Source: Lepisosteus oculatus
Taxonomy: Eukaryota; Chordata; Actinopteri; Semionotiformes; Lepisosteidae
DNA: 64,000 nucleotides
Assembly: GCF_040954835.1 (NCBI RefSeq)
Contig: NC_090711.1
Coordinates: 8,935,501 to 8,999,500 of the forward strand
Direction: 5' to 3'
In this document: positions 46,318-59,548 of the stretch, piece by piece
Layout: each line of letters starts with the position of its first letter
Position numbering within the stretch: the stretch's first letter is position 1
The notes under the pieces: generated by a model
Told to the model about the DNA's origin: nothing
What the model saw: the letters and a program-made list of their open reading frames with translations, nothing else
Databases searched by the model: none
Translations under genes and position numbers: made by a program

Positions 46318-46530
46318 GGGGCCGAATAATTTTGCACGCCCCACTTTTCATTTTTTTATTAGTTAAAAAAGTTTCAAAAATCCAATAGATTTCGTTCCAC
46401 TTCACAATTGTGTCCCACTTGTTGGTGATTCTTCACATAAAATAAAAAAATTATATCTTTATGTTTGAAGCCTGAAATGTGGCAAAAGGTTGAAAAGTTC
46501 AAGGGGGCCGAATACTTTCGCAAGGCACTG
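46318..46530 (-). repeat. Right terminal inverted repeat of the Tc1 element
   Basis: Inverted copy of 44901-45113, with only two differences visible by eye. It begins 6 bp after the transposase stop codon. Confidence 0.93.
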
Positions 46531-46532
46531 TA

Positions 46533-48054
46533 ATGTCTGATTTTTCACAGCCAGTCTCACGTGTCTGCTGTGCCCTTGTCCATGTGATTTTATGGTAATC
46601 TTTTCCCTTGACGTGATATAACCCTAAGGCAATTGCAGAGAATTGTGAAAGGCAGACAAAAGAAGTCACCTGCAATGTTTTTCTCTGTTTTCCAGACACA
46701 CATTGTCTGAACACCAGGCACAGGCTTGACCCCCACTGAGAGCGACTGAGATCTGCCAGCCCCATCCAGCTGCATGAGCTCTTCTTTCCCTGAACCTGGG
46801 TTTAGGACAAAATTAAAATTGCTGTCTATTGGCAAATGCAATGCACAAGGAAAGCTTTTGATTCCTGAGGCAGGATATTCTTTGTTGTGGGCAAGGTTGC
46901 TATATAATATGCATATTCAATATTCAATAAAAAACATGCCCTAATTAAAAACAAGGCACAGGCTCTCTATGATGCCATAAAGGCATTTATTATTTGCACG
47001 AATTTAGACCATGTGCTTTTGCCTGTTGTTTTGTTGTTTCAATGCTTCTAATTCCAAGCTTGGAAAGGCAGAGAAAATAACCACGTATACTGTCAACAGA
47101 GCCATGGTACACAGCACAGTGCACGAGCGAGCAAAGACATTACTGGCTTTCAGTACAACTGTTAAATGAAGACTAAAAGCTACAGCCAGAGTGAATGTTA
47201 TCATTAGCACTTCTGTAGGACTACATGACTCCCTGACTTTTCGTTCTGTTAACAACACATACCAGGCAGGACTCGGCCAAAAGGGACAAGTCTGGGGATT
47301 TGCAGGGATTGTAAAGGATTAAGGTGGAATTGAATACAGGTGGCAAATGAAATGATGTTGGTGGTGCAGCACCTCTGAAGGTACAACATGGCAAGGGTTA
47401 TTGTAATAGGTTGGATATCATTTCTGTGGGTGGTCCTGTATTTTTATTATAGGCATTGACGGACTTTGCTCTTGAGGATCATATCAGTTTCACATGGAAT
47501 AATAAATCCACTTATTAAAAATTTACAGGTTTGATGGGATTTTATGCCTTTAACCTTAGAAAACTGTTTAGTCGCTTCGGAAGGTAGCAGAGTGCACCAG
47601 TGGCTGAGGATCTGGAGACTCTGGAAGGCTGTGGATTTAATAATGAACTTGTATTTATACAGAGCTTTTCCTTGAGAAGGCTGAAAGGCGAGAACTCACT
47701 GCATCAATAATAATATAATGGTCCTGAGGAAAGAGTACTAATGATGCAGTAGCCCAAATTTACTGCATAATCTACCTAGAAAAAGAACTGCAGGCCAACA
47801 AAATTTTTAAATTTCACAAAGAAATGACTTATTAAAATTGTCATTAGACATTTTTCCCCATTATCAAAGACCTTTATTGAAATTAACACATGGACTGTAG
47901 ATGAAGATAAAAGGTTATATATATATTATTTTATCTGAAATATTTAATTTTATATTAAGCCATGTCCTACTTTGTTCTACTTTGTTATGAGTCCAAGGCC
48001 AAAACAAGCAGTGTAGCAGACAGCTGATGGGTCTGATGATGGATTATCGATTGT
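46533..48054. other. Intergenic, no gene seen
   Basis: No recognisable gene. About 47588-47640 (GTGCACCAGTGGCTGAGGAT and onward) faintly resembles the head of the SINE at 60288, and a run of (TA) lies near 47920. Open frames here are short. Confidence 0.35.
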
Positions 48055-48408
48055 ATCACCAACCCATTTTCTTACCTCTTTATCCAATGCAGGTCGTGGG
48101 GAAGCCAAAGCATATCCCAGCAATCAACAGGCTGGAGGCGAGGGTACAACCTGGACGGTATACCACTCAGTCTGCTTATTGTGAATTAGACTCTGCATTA
48201 TCAAAGTCATTCAGGAAGTACCCACACCAGAGCCTGTTTTCCCCAAAGCCAAACAATCTACCTCCATGTCTTTGAACAGTGGGAGTGAACCAGAGCACCT
48301 GGCAGAAACCCAGGCACACATGGGGAGAACATACAAACTCCACACAAATGGCTCTCCAGGAAATGAACCAGCCCAATGCCAACCACTGCACCGCTGTGCT
48401 GGCCTATC
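48055..48408 (-). repeat. tRNA-type SINE, antisense copy
   Basis: On the minus strand it reads like the SINE at 18942: AGCACAGCGGTGCAGTGGTT, TGTGGAGTTTGTATGTTCTC, CCCATGTGTGCCTGGGTTTC, CACTGTTCAAAGACATGGAG, then the tail CTGCATTGGATAAAGAGGTA. Most boxes are intact. Confidence 0.82.
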
Positions 48409-51400
48409 AATTGTATAATGTTTTCAAATATTCAGCCTAATGTCTCCTGTACACAGAATTCAAGACAAACCTCCTCCTCACAAATAATTACACTTGACAT
48501 CCCATCTATTAATGCAAGTTTATATTGGCAACATTTGTTTTCTTGTGCTCTATAGCATTTGGAAAATTTGATTTTTTTTCATAAATTTGTATATGCATTT
48601 TTGTTGCAAGTGATAATGTGACACAGAATAGAACTTTGCACCTGTTACACTTTTCTGACTTTTAATTCTGTTCATCTTGCTTCTGAAGTGCAAAGAAAAA
48701 AGTAACTTCACTAGCAATCATGAGAACTAGCCAAGCCTTAAGGCTTACGCATGCAGGTCTGGAGCTTGGTTTTTGAACATTTTTCATAAAAAATTCTTTA
48801 CTTTGACAATATTGCTTTGCGGAGGTAAGCATAAAGGATTACAGAAAACATTTGTGACAACTGAATATACTAGACAAATGATTTACAGAGTCTCAAAACT
48901 TGAAAAATAATTTGATTTTCAAAGTAACCACCTAGACATCCCGGCATCCTTATGAAAAATATGAAATGCGAGCCCTCAGTTCCTGGCATGTATGATCTCT
49001 TGACAACCCTAATCACAGAACATGATTTGTGAACCCTCCCAGGAAAACATGAAACAATGCTCTGTACATTAAACTTCAGCTGCAGCCAGTGTACATTAAT
49101 GTGGCTCATTAATGGGATCTAATACGAGAGTTCAAAAAGGGGGGAAATGGGCTATTATAGTTGAGCATACACATACAGATTTTTCAACTTTTTAAAAATG
49201 TATTTATTTTTCTCATTTGGGTGCATTTTATTGGGTCATGGGGTTCACAGTCTTTTAAATGTTTGAAGGTACCATATACTCATAGCTCCTCATAGGTCTC
49301 AAATGTCATAGGTCCCTTAGGAGTTTTTGAGGTCTTGTTGAAAAAGAAAGCAACTGACACAAAAATGTCCATTTAACACAAACCAAACACACAGCAGAGG
49401 GCAGGAGCTTTCACAAGGGGTGTCTTTCCTTCCTTAGGGGAAACACATCAAAAAGAGATGGGATCTCAGAGGTCCTGCCCTGCAGTGGCGCAGCAGTCCA
49501 GATCAAAATGAGAAACACCCAAGCCTTGGTAGTGTTGCTTTTACCTTACTAGGCTGAATGAGGTTTCATCTAAAATGCCTGGTTTGAGACAGATTATTTA
49601 AATTTTTTCAATATCCTTTAAGATTCAGGTATCCAGTACATATTACGTTTCACGATCCACTTTTTCAGATCCCATTTTCAGGAAACTGACGCACAGATCC
49701 CATCCAATGAAAACACAGATTTCATCATCAAAATTCAAAAACTTTAAAATCAATGCTAGAAAGACCTTTTCATCCATATAAAGTATAGAGATAGATTCAA
49801 TAGTCAAAATCTGAGGATCACCCACTAAGTACAGTAGTATGTTAGGCCATTGCACACTAAGAACACCTTGAACACAAAGAGCATATTTCACATGGTTCTG
49901 AAATAATTGCAGTGCAATCCCAATCCTTCTAGTAGAGCCAGTTTTCCAGTGTGGTGGTGATAAGGGAAAGTTTGTGAAACTGAACAGCATGCTCCACCAG
50001 TGCATGCTGGTAAAATTCACAATTACCAGTTCCAAGTTGGCCAGTGAATCTATTATATGTAAATTGTGTTTAAAGTATCCAGTGGCGACATACAGTACGT
50101 GCTCATGGCATTTAGTTACAACTGTCTGAATGCCCAAGAACACTTTTGGAACAAACAAAACAGTCTGAGAAAGGACTTTAGTGGTTGAAACTGCTTGCCA
50201 CTGGGAGCACAGGCCATAGTGTTATATATTATGTATTAATATATTATTATTATGGTATTATGGTTAATACAAGTCAGTATTTAAGTTGTTCTACCATATG
50301 ATATTCTCTTCAAGAGAGAATTTTAAGCTAAAGTGAAACGGCAGCTTCTGGGACTGTGTGGGTCTTTCTGAATGATTGACCCGTTGCCTGTACAGTACCT
50401 CGCCTGGTCTGGTTAAGCCCTCATCTCTTGCTCATGTCCCCCTTAGCAGATGTGGTGAAAGTAGCCAATATACACATAAGGGAGCCAAGGATAGCAGAGC
50501 TGGAATGTGCCTGGTGTCACTCCAGTCCAGAGGGTCTGCGTTCTTGCTTGTCTTGAAAGTGTGTTCAAGGAAACTCTCATTGGAGGAGGCAGATCTTTTA
50601 ATAAAATATCTAGATCTTTTTTTGATTAGACAGATTATCTGGGCTCACATTCAAATGCAGCACAAAACAAGTGTGTTTTCTGCGAGAAGATCAGTCACCG
50701 GTTCTCATACATACTGTACATCTCTATATCATGTGTAATCTTATCCTACCCTTTTTAATCGGAACCAAAACAAACAAACAAACCTGAAATCTTGTGCTAT
50801 TTTATCTTAAACACACATCAATATTTAAGCTTTTCTACTGTATGCTATTGAAATCATCTTCACCTAAATAAAGTGGAAAAGTATTGTATTGCCAGGTAGC
50901 TAGGCAAAACATTAGATCTATTTTATTTAAATATTTAATAAGCAAGATAGGTTATGAACAAGAGGGGTCTATTCAGCCTTTCTTATGTACTTAACAAAAT
51001 AATCCCACTGAAACACAGATTCAGAACAGGAATAAGAATTAAGTCAACCTAATATATGTTATGTCAGTTCAGCTGTATTTAAACCTACACTTTTTTCTCT
51101 ATGTAAGCAAGACAGGGAGGTCACTTTCCATGAATAATAAGCTATGATTTACAGTACAAAATACCAGTTGATGGACAGATGCTGATATACTCTATGTGAT
51201 TGACACAAAGATGGTCAAAACACAAAGATTCAACAAAGTGTTGAAATTTCGTGCTGACAGATGACTGGGTGAGAGAAATGAAAAGCAGGAGCTTGGATTG
51301 GGGGGAACCTGCATTTTTAACATTCAACACAAACCTCTCCCTCCCCCTGAACACAGAAAGGGTTTTGGACACTGGAGAGGAAGAGGCAAATTTAAAAGTA

Positions 51401-52260
51401 TAGCAAGACTGATCGCAACAGTTACTTTCGGAAATCCTTTCCTTGCCACAAGAGTGCAGGTTATCACTTGAGGAGTGGTGATGCAGGATCTAAGTCCAAT
51501 TTCAATGCAGCATGAAAGTGTTTGAATGTCCTCTGTTGTATTTCATACCTAGATGTAAAAGAGCTCCCTGTCCAAACCATCATTTTGCCTGATATATGGG
51601 CCTCAGACATCTAAACAGAGGGCCGTGGAACATTCAAGAACAGAAGACTGAAAAGGCTGCATACTTAATCAAAAGAGTGAGAAAAAACATACCATAAACG
51701 TCAAAGCCAAATGAGGATTCCTGCAGTAAAATCCAGGATGCCTCAGCTAGAGACCTTCAGAGATGAGAGAAGATATATGGCTAAATGGAAACAGGAGCAT
51801 TTCCATTCTGAGGAATCTGTATATATTCGTGTTAGATACAGTATCCAAACCAAAAAAGTTCAGTTTCGGTGCTTCTGCAAGGATAGGATTATGTCATAAA
51901 TATAGTGTTCATGTTCTCAGCTGCTTAACATACAAATAATTTAACACATGATGTGTGCACTGGATAGCTTAAGTTTGGTACAATTATTTTAACAGAGCAA
52001 AGATTCTTCTGGATTCCATCTCCTACAACGTTCAACATGATCACATTTGTTGTGATTTCTGCCATCTATTATACATTTTAAAGGTGAGTATTATGAGAAA
52101 TTAAATTACAAGACTGCATATGTACATTATTACAGCAAACATGGCCAAGACGATGTTCTAACAGTGGTGGTTAAAACCTTAATAGTCTAACATGACCGAT
52201 AAACAAACGCCAAATTAGTCTATAAATCCCTTAGTAAGTCAAACACTATTATTCAAAATA
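48409..52260. other. Intergenic, no gene seen
   Basis: AT-rich. About 50940-50985 (GAACAAGAGGGGTCTATTCAGCC) resembles the common fish/vertebrate repeat tail GAACAAGAGGAGGCCATTCAGCCC. A 171-codon minus-strand open frame at 49643-50158 starts without ATG and has a hydrophobic mixed composition. I do not recognise it. No other feature is clear. Confidence 0.35.
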
Positions 52261-54342
52261 GTGCATTACGCCAACAATGGTTAACATGCTTAGCATAATT
52301 TTCCATCTGTTTTTTTTTACCTTTTGTTTTCTACCCAGCACTGATTGCCAAGACTGCAGATCTAACGGAGAGAGAAGGAACAGCTGGAACTCATTTTATG
52401 TGTGTGCCACTCTGACACACAAGAAAGAACGTAAACAAAGACAGAAAGCATTGAAACCAAGAATGCACAAGAGTGAGGATGTGCTCTTTGTATACCAATA
52501 TCCCGCACCCTAAACCTGTAATTATAATACTAAACGTAGGAAGCTAGATCTTTCATCAATGAACTTTTCCTACTTCTATTCTAAACTAACAACAGTTCTT
52601 TAAAGGGCTGTGGGAGTACTGAACAAACTACCTAGTCAATGGCTAGATGAGTTTCTTGAGTCAGTGACCTACAAATGGGCTAGATGGCCTCCTCTCTTTT
52701 GTATCCTATCTCATGTTCTTGTATCAAAAAGGTATTGGCTTAATGTGAATTCCCCAGACTTCTGCAATATGGAATTGATTTTTTTTTCAAAAGAATGTTA
52801 ATGTGGTGCTGACTAAGATAAGGATGGAGGGTTACTATATTTGTCTGCTCTGCCCCTTTGAGATCAGAGTGAATAAGGCATTTCTGCCCTTAGAAGAGAT
52901 CCTGTTCACAGTGAAAAGAGAAGACAACCAACTCTCTATCCAAAATTTGTCTTCCATATATTCTTTTAAGACTTGTTACCAGGTTGTCATTTTCAACTTT
53001 TCTGTGACCCATGAACGGACCAGTGTTGCCCTGTCCTCCTGAGATCTACCCCTCAGAGCTATCAGAAGATAAGCTGAGGCCTGGCTGTCACTGGTATTGG
53101 AGAAAGAATTCTGGCACTTGTCACAGGGCCAAATTGGTACTTTTGGATCTCAGCCAGATGCATACTCAGCTGAATCCCATCTCGGCTATCAGACTGCAGA
53201 GACATCAAGGTACTGTACACACTTCCAAAGGAATGTCCTCTAAGAAATCTTGGGTTTTATTTTTTTCCTGTTATTCAGTGCCAATTCTCTCGTCTGAAGT
53301 GGAGCATGTAAGTGTGTCTGTTATACTGAATTTATCATGCATCTCAGCACTTCCCTGGAGATGTGTCCCTCCTCACAAAGCACACTTTTACCTTTCAATA
53401 ATGGCAAAAGCAGACCGGTTCTGCGTTCCCAATCTTTTGTGTCTCCCATAGGAGGATATCCACAGGAAGCCTTGTAGTCCAGAAGAAATAAGGCAACAAT
53501 GTTACTTATTTTGCTCCTTGCATCACACCTCAGGGATATATGGCAGTAAATGCCTGTCACATTAGAATTTCCATCCGGTTTGGTCCTGAGGAAGACTGGG
53601 AATGATTTGACACTTTTCTGTAGTATGTCACGATACAATGACAAATCCCATAGTTTCAGCAGGTTTCAAGCAGTTTACTGTACACAGATCTGACTACAAT
53701 AGGGCACAGTGTGTGTCACTTTGTTAACCTGAGAACAGACAATGAAGGGAATGTCACAGCACAGAACGAAAACACTCTAATCTCATCCATTCCCTCACAG
53801 TAACCAGACACTTTGAATAGCTCCTATTTATCCCATTTTCCTAAATACTATAACCTAGTACAATCTTCAATGTATTAGGTTATAGTACTGTGATCCAATA
53901 TAACCTGCCATCCTGGTTTACCTCATGAATACAGGATTAGGGGCTTCAATTTTTGTTGGGTGTCTAATCATTGCTTTTTACCATCCAATAATCAATAAAT
54001 GCAGGTAACACCCATGAAACACAGTAGTCTTGGCATGTCAGATTTACACATAATCCCACAATTGGGGTGCTATTGTTTTCTTGCAATACTGCAGACATAT
54101 GTCACTTACATTTAGTTTTGCTGCATTCACATTAATGATTCAGACTGATGAAGTTTGCTTGCATATTTATTGTCTTACACACCTCTTCCACCAGCTGCAT
54201 AAGACCAATATGGATCGATTTATTTTATTTCCACAACACAGACTACATAAAGCAATCAGTTGTTTTTTGTCTATTTCATTAGCACCGTCTATTTTTTATT
54301 ATGCCTGTCTAGGAGAAATTGCCTATTCTTTTCACAAGTTCA
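52261..54342. other. Intergenic, unidentified short open frames
   Basis: A 78-codon frame at 52277-52513 opens with a hydrophobic signal-like run, but that run coincides with a polypyrimidine tract and acceptor (TTTTCTACCCAG near 52340), so an exon beginning there is just as likely. A 146-codon frame at 53011-53451 has Cys- and His-containing but unfamiliar sequence. About 52660-52720 (CTAGATGGCCTCCTCTCTTTTGTA) is a common fish repeat tail. Confidence 0.3.
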
Positions 54343-54645
54343 TCCATCCATCCATTTTAAACCACTTTATCCACTCAGGATCACAGGGGACCAGGAGCCT
54401 ATCCTGGCAAGCAGGTGGACACCAGTCCATCACAGGGCTCACACTCAGACACTCAGACACTGACATCAGGGCTAATCTTTCAAGGAGCCAATTAATCTGC
54501 CAGTATGTGTTTAGACTGTGGGAGGAAACCAGAGCACCTGAAGAAAACCTACAGTATAAGTCATAAGAACATACACAACTCTACACAGATAACAGCCAAT
54601 GAATTGAACCCAGGACCCCAGTGCTAAGAGGCAGCAATACTAACC
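54343..54645 (-). repeat. tRNA-type SINE, antisense copy
   Basis: It starts on the plus strand with CATCCATCCATTTTAAACCA, the usual SINE tail in reverse, and passes through ATCCACTCAGGATCACAGGG, ACACCAGTCCATCACAGGGC, GACTGTGGGAGGAAACCAGA and AATTGAACCCAGGACCCCAG to GAGGCAGCAATACTAACC. Nearly full length. Confidence 0.85.
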
Positions 54646-57600
54646 TACATAGGTCCAGCTGAGAATAAATATCCACGATAAAAAAATAAATACATAAATA
54701 TAGCAGATGATAGACTGAAAGCATGCTATTGATTATATATGCTCTTGAGTGTACATATATTTGACATATAAAATGCATATTGGGGTGAAGATTGACTCGT
54801 GTCCAATCTTCCATCACTTTTACAAATCCCTGCAATCTTTTCCTCTATAGTGTGCAGACTGATGGGACTTGATGAACTTTACACAACCTATATCAGAAGA
54901 GCTGTTTCCACAAGACCACAAGGAAAGGCACTGGGAACAAACCAGACACCCCCATCTCAGTGTGCATCCACAGTGTTGCAAAGGGTCAGGCAGTCAGCCT
55001 TTCTGAGAGCTGTGGAGTGTCAGACTGGGCCTTTGCCAGGTTCTGCATTCCTCTGTTCATTCTCAAAGGCAACAGTGCGGAACTCTTCCAAACAATACCT
55101 TCTTGAATTAATTAGACAAGCTGCTTTCCTGAGATGACCCTCAGGGGACAGCCTTGTTATTGCAGGTGTCTGTATTCTTCGTTGCCATCGTGCACCTTGC
55201 AAAAGGCTACTTTCATAGCACACAGACAAGCAGGAAAGGGGATCCATTGATTATATATGTCAGACTTCACAATGAAGTGATGAAGCCTAATTATACCAGG
55301 ACAGACTCTGAACCTTTTTGTCTATTGTGTGTCTGTGTCTCTTATTCTTTTAATCTGTTCTGCTTAAAAATAAAGACTTGCTGTATTTACAGAGACACAT
55401 CTGAACTGACAATCATTCTTAATTAAAAAGGTGTTAGTATAAAGTTAGAATCATCTAAGTCTGTATTCTGTATGTATGGTTTCTAGTTGACTATTGGTCT
55501 ACTTTGAATTTGATCATCTCCATGATTTGAGGAAACATGATGCATTCAACTCTTGTCAGAAGACAGAAGTAGTTGTAATGATATAAGACATCCCATAAGG
55601 CTTATACAGACATGGAACAAAACTGTATCTTTTAAGAAAGGAAAATAGCTTAGCTGGTATTTTGAAGCATTTGTTCACACACTGTATAAACATTCTCTTC
55701 AATGGCACATGCAAGACTTGGTATAAAAATGAATTATAATAATGGATAAAAAGAGTTTATTCTTTAATTTCTGGTCCCATTGGAATGAATTTTCTTTTAT
55801 CTAATGAAACAATTAAAGATGTGCCTCTAATAAAGAACTTCAACTAAAAGTCCATATCTATTTCCCCAGCCTGGAGGCCTGCTCTTTTGGCATAGCAAAG
55901 GGGACACAAATTCAAATCCTGGCAGCTCATCTGAGTGTATTTTGAGCTAAAATAATGTCCAGAAAAAAAGAATCAACGCATCCAAAAATTAACACTGATC
56001 TTCGTGAAATACTCAATTACTCAATTAGAAACAAGGGATGATCCCAAAAAGAAAACAAATCACACAAAACCTACTTATTTTATGAGTATCTTTCTCCATA
56101 ACATCACTCACTCATTGTCATACCCCAGCACATCAGTCATTGTCCAGTAGGCAAAGATTAAATACTGCAGTTTTAGTGTCATGCACGACCTCAAGTTCTT
56201 CAGGCTCAAACCATGTCATTTCCCTGCGAAGCCATCTGTTACCAAAACTGTAATGCATTGCAAAAGTGCTTTGCTTTTTCCTGTGCCCGAACAAGGTGGA
56301 GGAAGAAATGTCTTTGACTTTTGTATTTGAATACTGCTGTATTACCTCTGGCATCTCACATCAGCATTAGCATGAAGTGCAGAAAATGTGCAAGAGTAAT
56401 AGAGTATAGCACCCCAGGTATGAAACCAAAATACTGCTTCTGGCTTTCCATTAACACGTAATTCTCTACCTGACCAATCCAGCACCAGAGGGTGCAACAT
56501 GTATCAAATCTCTCTTTCTGGCTTGTATCCCATATGTTGTCTGGCAATTGAGATATACTTTAATCTATGTTTTCGATTACACTAAAAATACCATGGCTCT
56601 AAACAAGTACCTCCGATTTACATTCCCAAAGAAGAATGTCTGGACTGCTTTGAGTAGTTCAAAGTAGTGGTCTCTTGAATGGAGTGCCTTCAGAGCTGGG
56701 CTACAGCAGGGGAACAATGGCAATTTTTCAGATTAATTTTTTAACATACTCTAAAAGAAAAAAAGTGGACATTGCAAAACTAGTGAACCTGCAATAAGAC
56801 TAGATAAAAACTCCGACCTGCAATAAAAGTTGAATGATGTTTTTAGTTGCTCTGGATGTTAATCACTCAGATCAGTGAAAGCTGCTCATTAAAGTAATAA
56901 CATGTTCTCAAATATCTGTGACAGGATATTTAAAATGGCACTCAAGCTTCTTCAAGCAATAAAGCAATCTGTTACAAAGGAACCTGGCTGTTCTGCTATT
57001 ATAGCCTCAAGATCCGTGTAGCAACTGCTCTGCACTATTTTTGTATTATGTAAATGGCTCTTTAATTTACTGTACAAATCTACTTAACCTTTTACATTTA
57101 GTGATTACATTTATTTTTCTGACAGAACCTTATGTTATCTAATATTTATAAACATATTATTCGTGGTTTGATCCACCTCATGCAATTACTTTTAATTTTT
57201 CCTAAAGTTGAGAAAGATGACATACTTCAGTTTTAAAGAGCTCAAGATGTGTAGCTTTAGACAGGGCGAACCTCTTGAGAACTAGTGTCCCTAAGTGGAT
57301 TGCATTAATCTTTCCAGAGCCTTCTGGAATTTTTCTCTTTACAGTCGAACTTTAGCTCTCTCTGTTTTCATTGCTGTAAAAACTGCACTTCATCTCAAGA
57401 ACATATAGATCAGAGAGCGCAATGCGCTATAAACTGGAGAAGAAAAGTTAATGGGCAGTTTGCCATCATCTGCAAGTAATTACAAAGTTTACGACAACTT
57501 GACTGCTGCCAGTGATTAGCTTAATTTAAACAGGGAACAGGAAAGAGGGGCAATGAAATCAGACTTCATGATTTTAACAACTCTTGTGGAAGACTAGAGC

Positions 57601-57768
57601 AAATTTCACAATGAAAAGATGAGACCCAGGTTCTCCACCATGAACGATCAGCTCCAAACATCGGACGAACTGAAGCCCCGACATACTAGCCTAAGTGTGC
57701 CATTCAAGCACTTCCATTCCCAACTGTTCGGATGGAAAAAACGAAAAAGGTCTTTCTTCCACTTGCCA
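54646..57768. other. Intergenic, no gene seen
   Basis: No gene recognised. Two consecutive minus-strand open frames (56133-56354 and 56356-56547) lie end to end, separated by a single base, but resemble nothing. About 55870-55920 has a faint tRNA-like B box (AATTCAAATCCTGG), too weak to call a SINE. Confidence 0.35.
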
Positions 57769-57812
57769 CAAATCAAATCAAATCAAAAAATCAAATCAAA
57801 TCAAATCAAATC
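57769..57812 (+). repeat. (CAAAT)n pentanucleotide microsatellite
   Basis: About nine CAAAT units with one interruption (CAAAAAAT in the middle). Confidence 0.95.
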
Positions 57813-59282
57813 CTGTAACTCTAAGCGGAGCTCTGGCATGAGATCAACAGCCCACTAGAAAATGTAGACCTGAAAATACATCACATTCTCCCCACAGTTC
57901 TAGAAATATTGCAAACTGTACACAGGAGAATGTTTGAATATGCATTTGAAAATGATTGCTTGAAATACTTAAACAGCTATTATTTCAGGACCTGTCAAGA
58001 ATGTATAATGTTGCTTAATTGAAAGCACACTCAGAGTGGTATGTCTAGATACTAGCTATATGACATGTACTGTAGATGATTTGTAGATTATTTATTAGTG
58101 TTCTGGGTATCGTTTCAGTACTAAAATCCAATGTTAGGAAGACCATTTGTCCTACAACTATTTGACCATTGATTAGTATGTAGAAAGTAAAAAAAAGGAT
58201 AATTTATCTTCAAAACACACCCATATCCACAGATCCTTTAAATGAATTTCAACATATATGTTGGCCAAAGCTGCATTTTTTAAAATGTACCCCACCCAGT
58301 TTGGTTTCTGTGATTGCTCGGGAGAAAATAAGATACATGCACATATTCCTCCAACACACACACCTGCACAACCATTCATCATCTAACACATTGCAAGGTT
58401 CTGATGAGAGAGATAGTGAGTGGCACATCTCTCACTAGTGTCAATAGAAGCCTTAAGACTCCTAGTAAGTCACAGGAGGGTTTTGCAGAAAGGCATGGAA
58501 ACTTTACTTGGAGTATCCAAACCCTAACCAACCTGCTGGTTGATAAATCCTGGTTAGAGTCATCTACATCCCCCAGGATTCACAATACCTTGGTCACAGT
58601 ACTCAACTCAAGTTAGAAATGTTTGCAGATTGTGAGAAATATCGAAATATTTTGGGATTCTTTTACGAGAGGGCCTGAAATGTGATTCTCGTCAAGAACT
58701 GCACACATTAAAATTACAGTCCTTGAAACTGCTGGCAAAAAATGAGTCACATTCCTTTGGGACCTGTCACATATGATTCATCAACAGGGAACTATAATCC
58801 CGCAAATGATTCAAACAAGTATAAAAATTAAAACTGCAGACAGTGTCAATCTTCTGGAACATGAGAAAGTTGTTGCTTTCCAGCATCTAAGTTTGGCAAA
58901 TTGCTTTCATATGATCTTGTGATCTGAATTGACATGGTGTATGCCATGGTCTGTTCTTTGTCAAAGTAGTTAGCAAATCGTCTGTGCTAGAAATACCGTA
59001 TGTTTTAATTCTTCATTTCTTATTATGTGGGAATATGCTTAAAGAATCCATAAAAAATGTCTTTTGATTATTCTAACTCCACTGAGAATATTTGCTGGGT
59101 CACAGAGTCACAAAGGCAATGGCACAGAAATTTAAGGCAGCTTTTCTGCTCTTAACAATTCAGACAGGAAACAAAGCAAATCTGGGACTAATGCATTTCC
59201 CTGTCTACATTGTATAATGTTTAGCTTTATGATTGATCTTATGTGTGTCAGCTGAGTCAATATGAATGTCTTATTGGAACAA
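57813..59282. other. Intergenic, no gene seen
   Basis: AT-rich single-copy-looking DNA. A CA-rich stretch lies near 58350-58375. No credible gene. Confidence 0.35.
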
Positions 59283-59548
59283 TCCACCCATCTGTTATCC
59301 AAAGTCATCTGTCCATAGATGGTCACAATTAATTGGAGTCTAACCTAACCAACACAGGGCGCAAAGTATCACAGGACACATACAATGCCAATTGAGAGTT
59401 GTCAATTAACGAACACCAGCAATGCACCTGAGAACACCCATTCAGACAACATGCAAACTCTGCACAGAAGGTTTTACTGCTTGGAACTGAGCCCAGATGC
59501 CAAGAACTTTGAAGCAGCAGTGTAAAACACCAAACTACTATCCTGATC
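59283..59548 (-). repeat. tRNA-type SINE, old antisense copy
   Basis: Order on the plus strand is CCACCCATCTGTTATCCAAA, CCAACACAGGGCGCAAAGTA, then TGCAAACTCTGCACAGAAGG, GGAACTGAGCCCAGATGCCA and GAAGCAGCAGTGTAAAACAC. This follows the other antisense SINEs, but divergence is strong and an internal part is missing. Confidence 0.65.

Larger units (their letters stand above)
44901..46530 (+). mobile_element. Intact Tc1-family transposon, flanked by TA
   Basis: The 1630-bp element starts CAGTGCCTTGCGAAAGTATT and ends with its inverse AATACTTTCGCAAGGCACTG; TA lies on both sides (44899-44900, 46531-46532), the normal target duplication. The terminal inverted repeats, 44901-45113 and 46318-46530, are 213 bp each and differ at two positions by eye (near 44973 and 45092). 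Together with an undamaged transposase frame this makes it a young copy. It sits 2.1 kb past the ZNF831 stop codon. Confidence 0.95.

Noticed and set aside
48055-48408. Open frames at 48027-48275 and 48176-48391
   Set aside because: They lie within a SINE copy.
52277-52513. Small secreted protein candidate with hydrophobic start; compared with endothelin
   Set aside because: The hydrophobic run is a polypyrimidine tract, and the Cys pattern and basic sites of endothelins are absent.
53011-53451. 146-codon open frame
   Set aside because: Unfamiliar sequence, no splice or promoter context, contains common dinucleotide bias; no evidence for a gene.
57769-57812. Regular short repeats that could suggest a CRISPR-like array
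   Set aside because: Simple pentanucleotide microsatellite in vertebrate DNA; no spacers.
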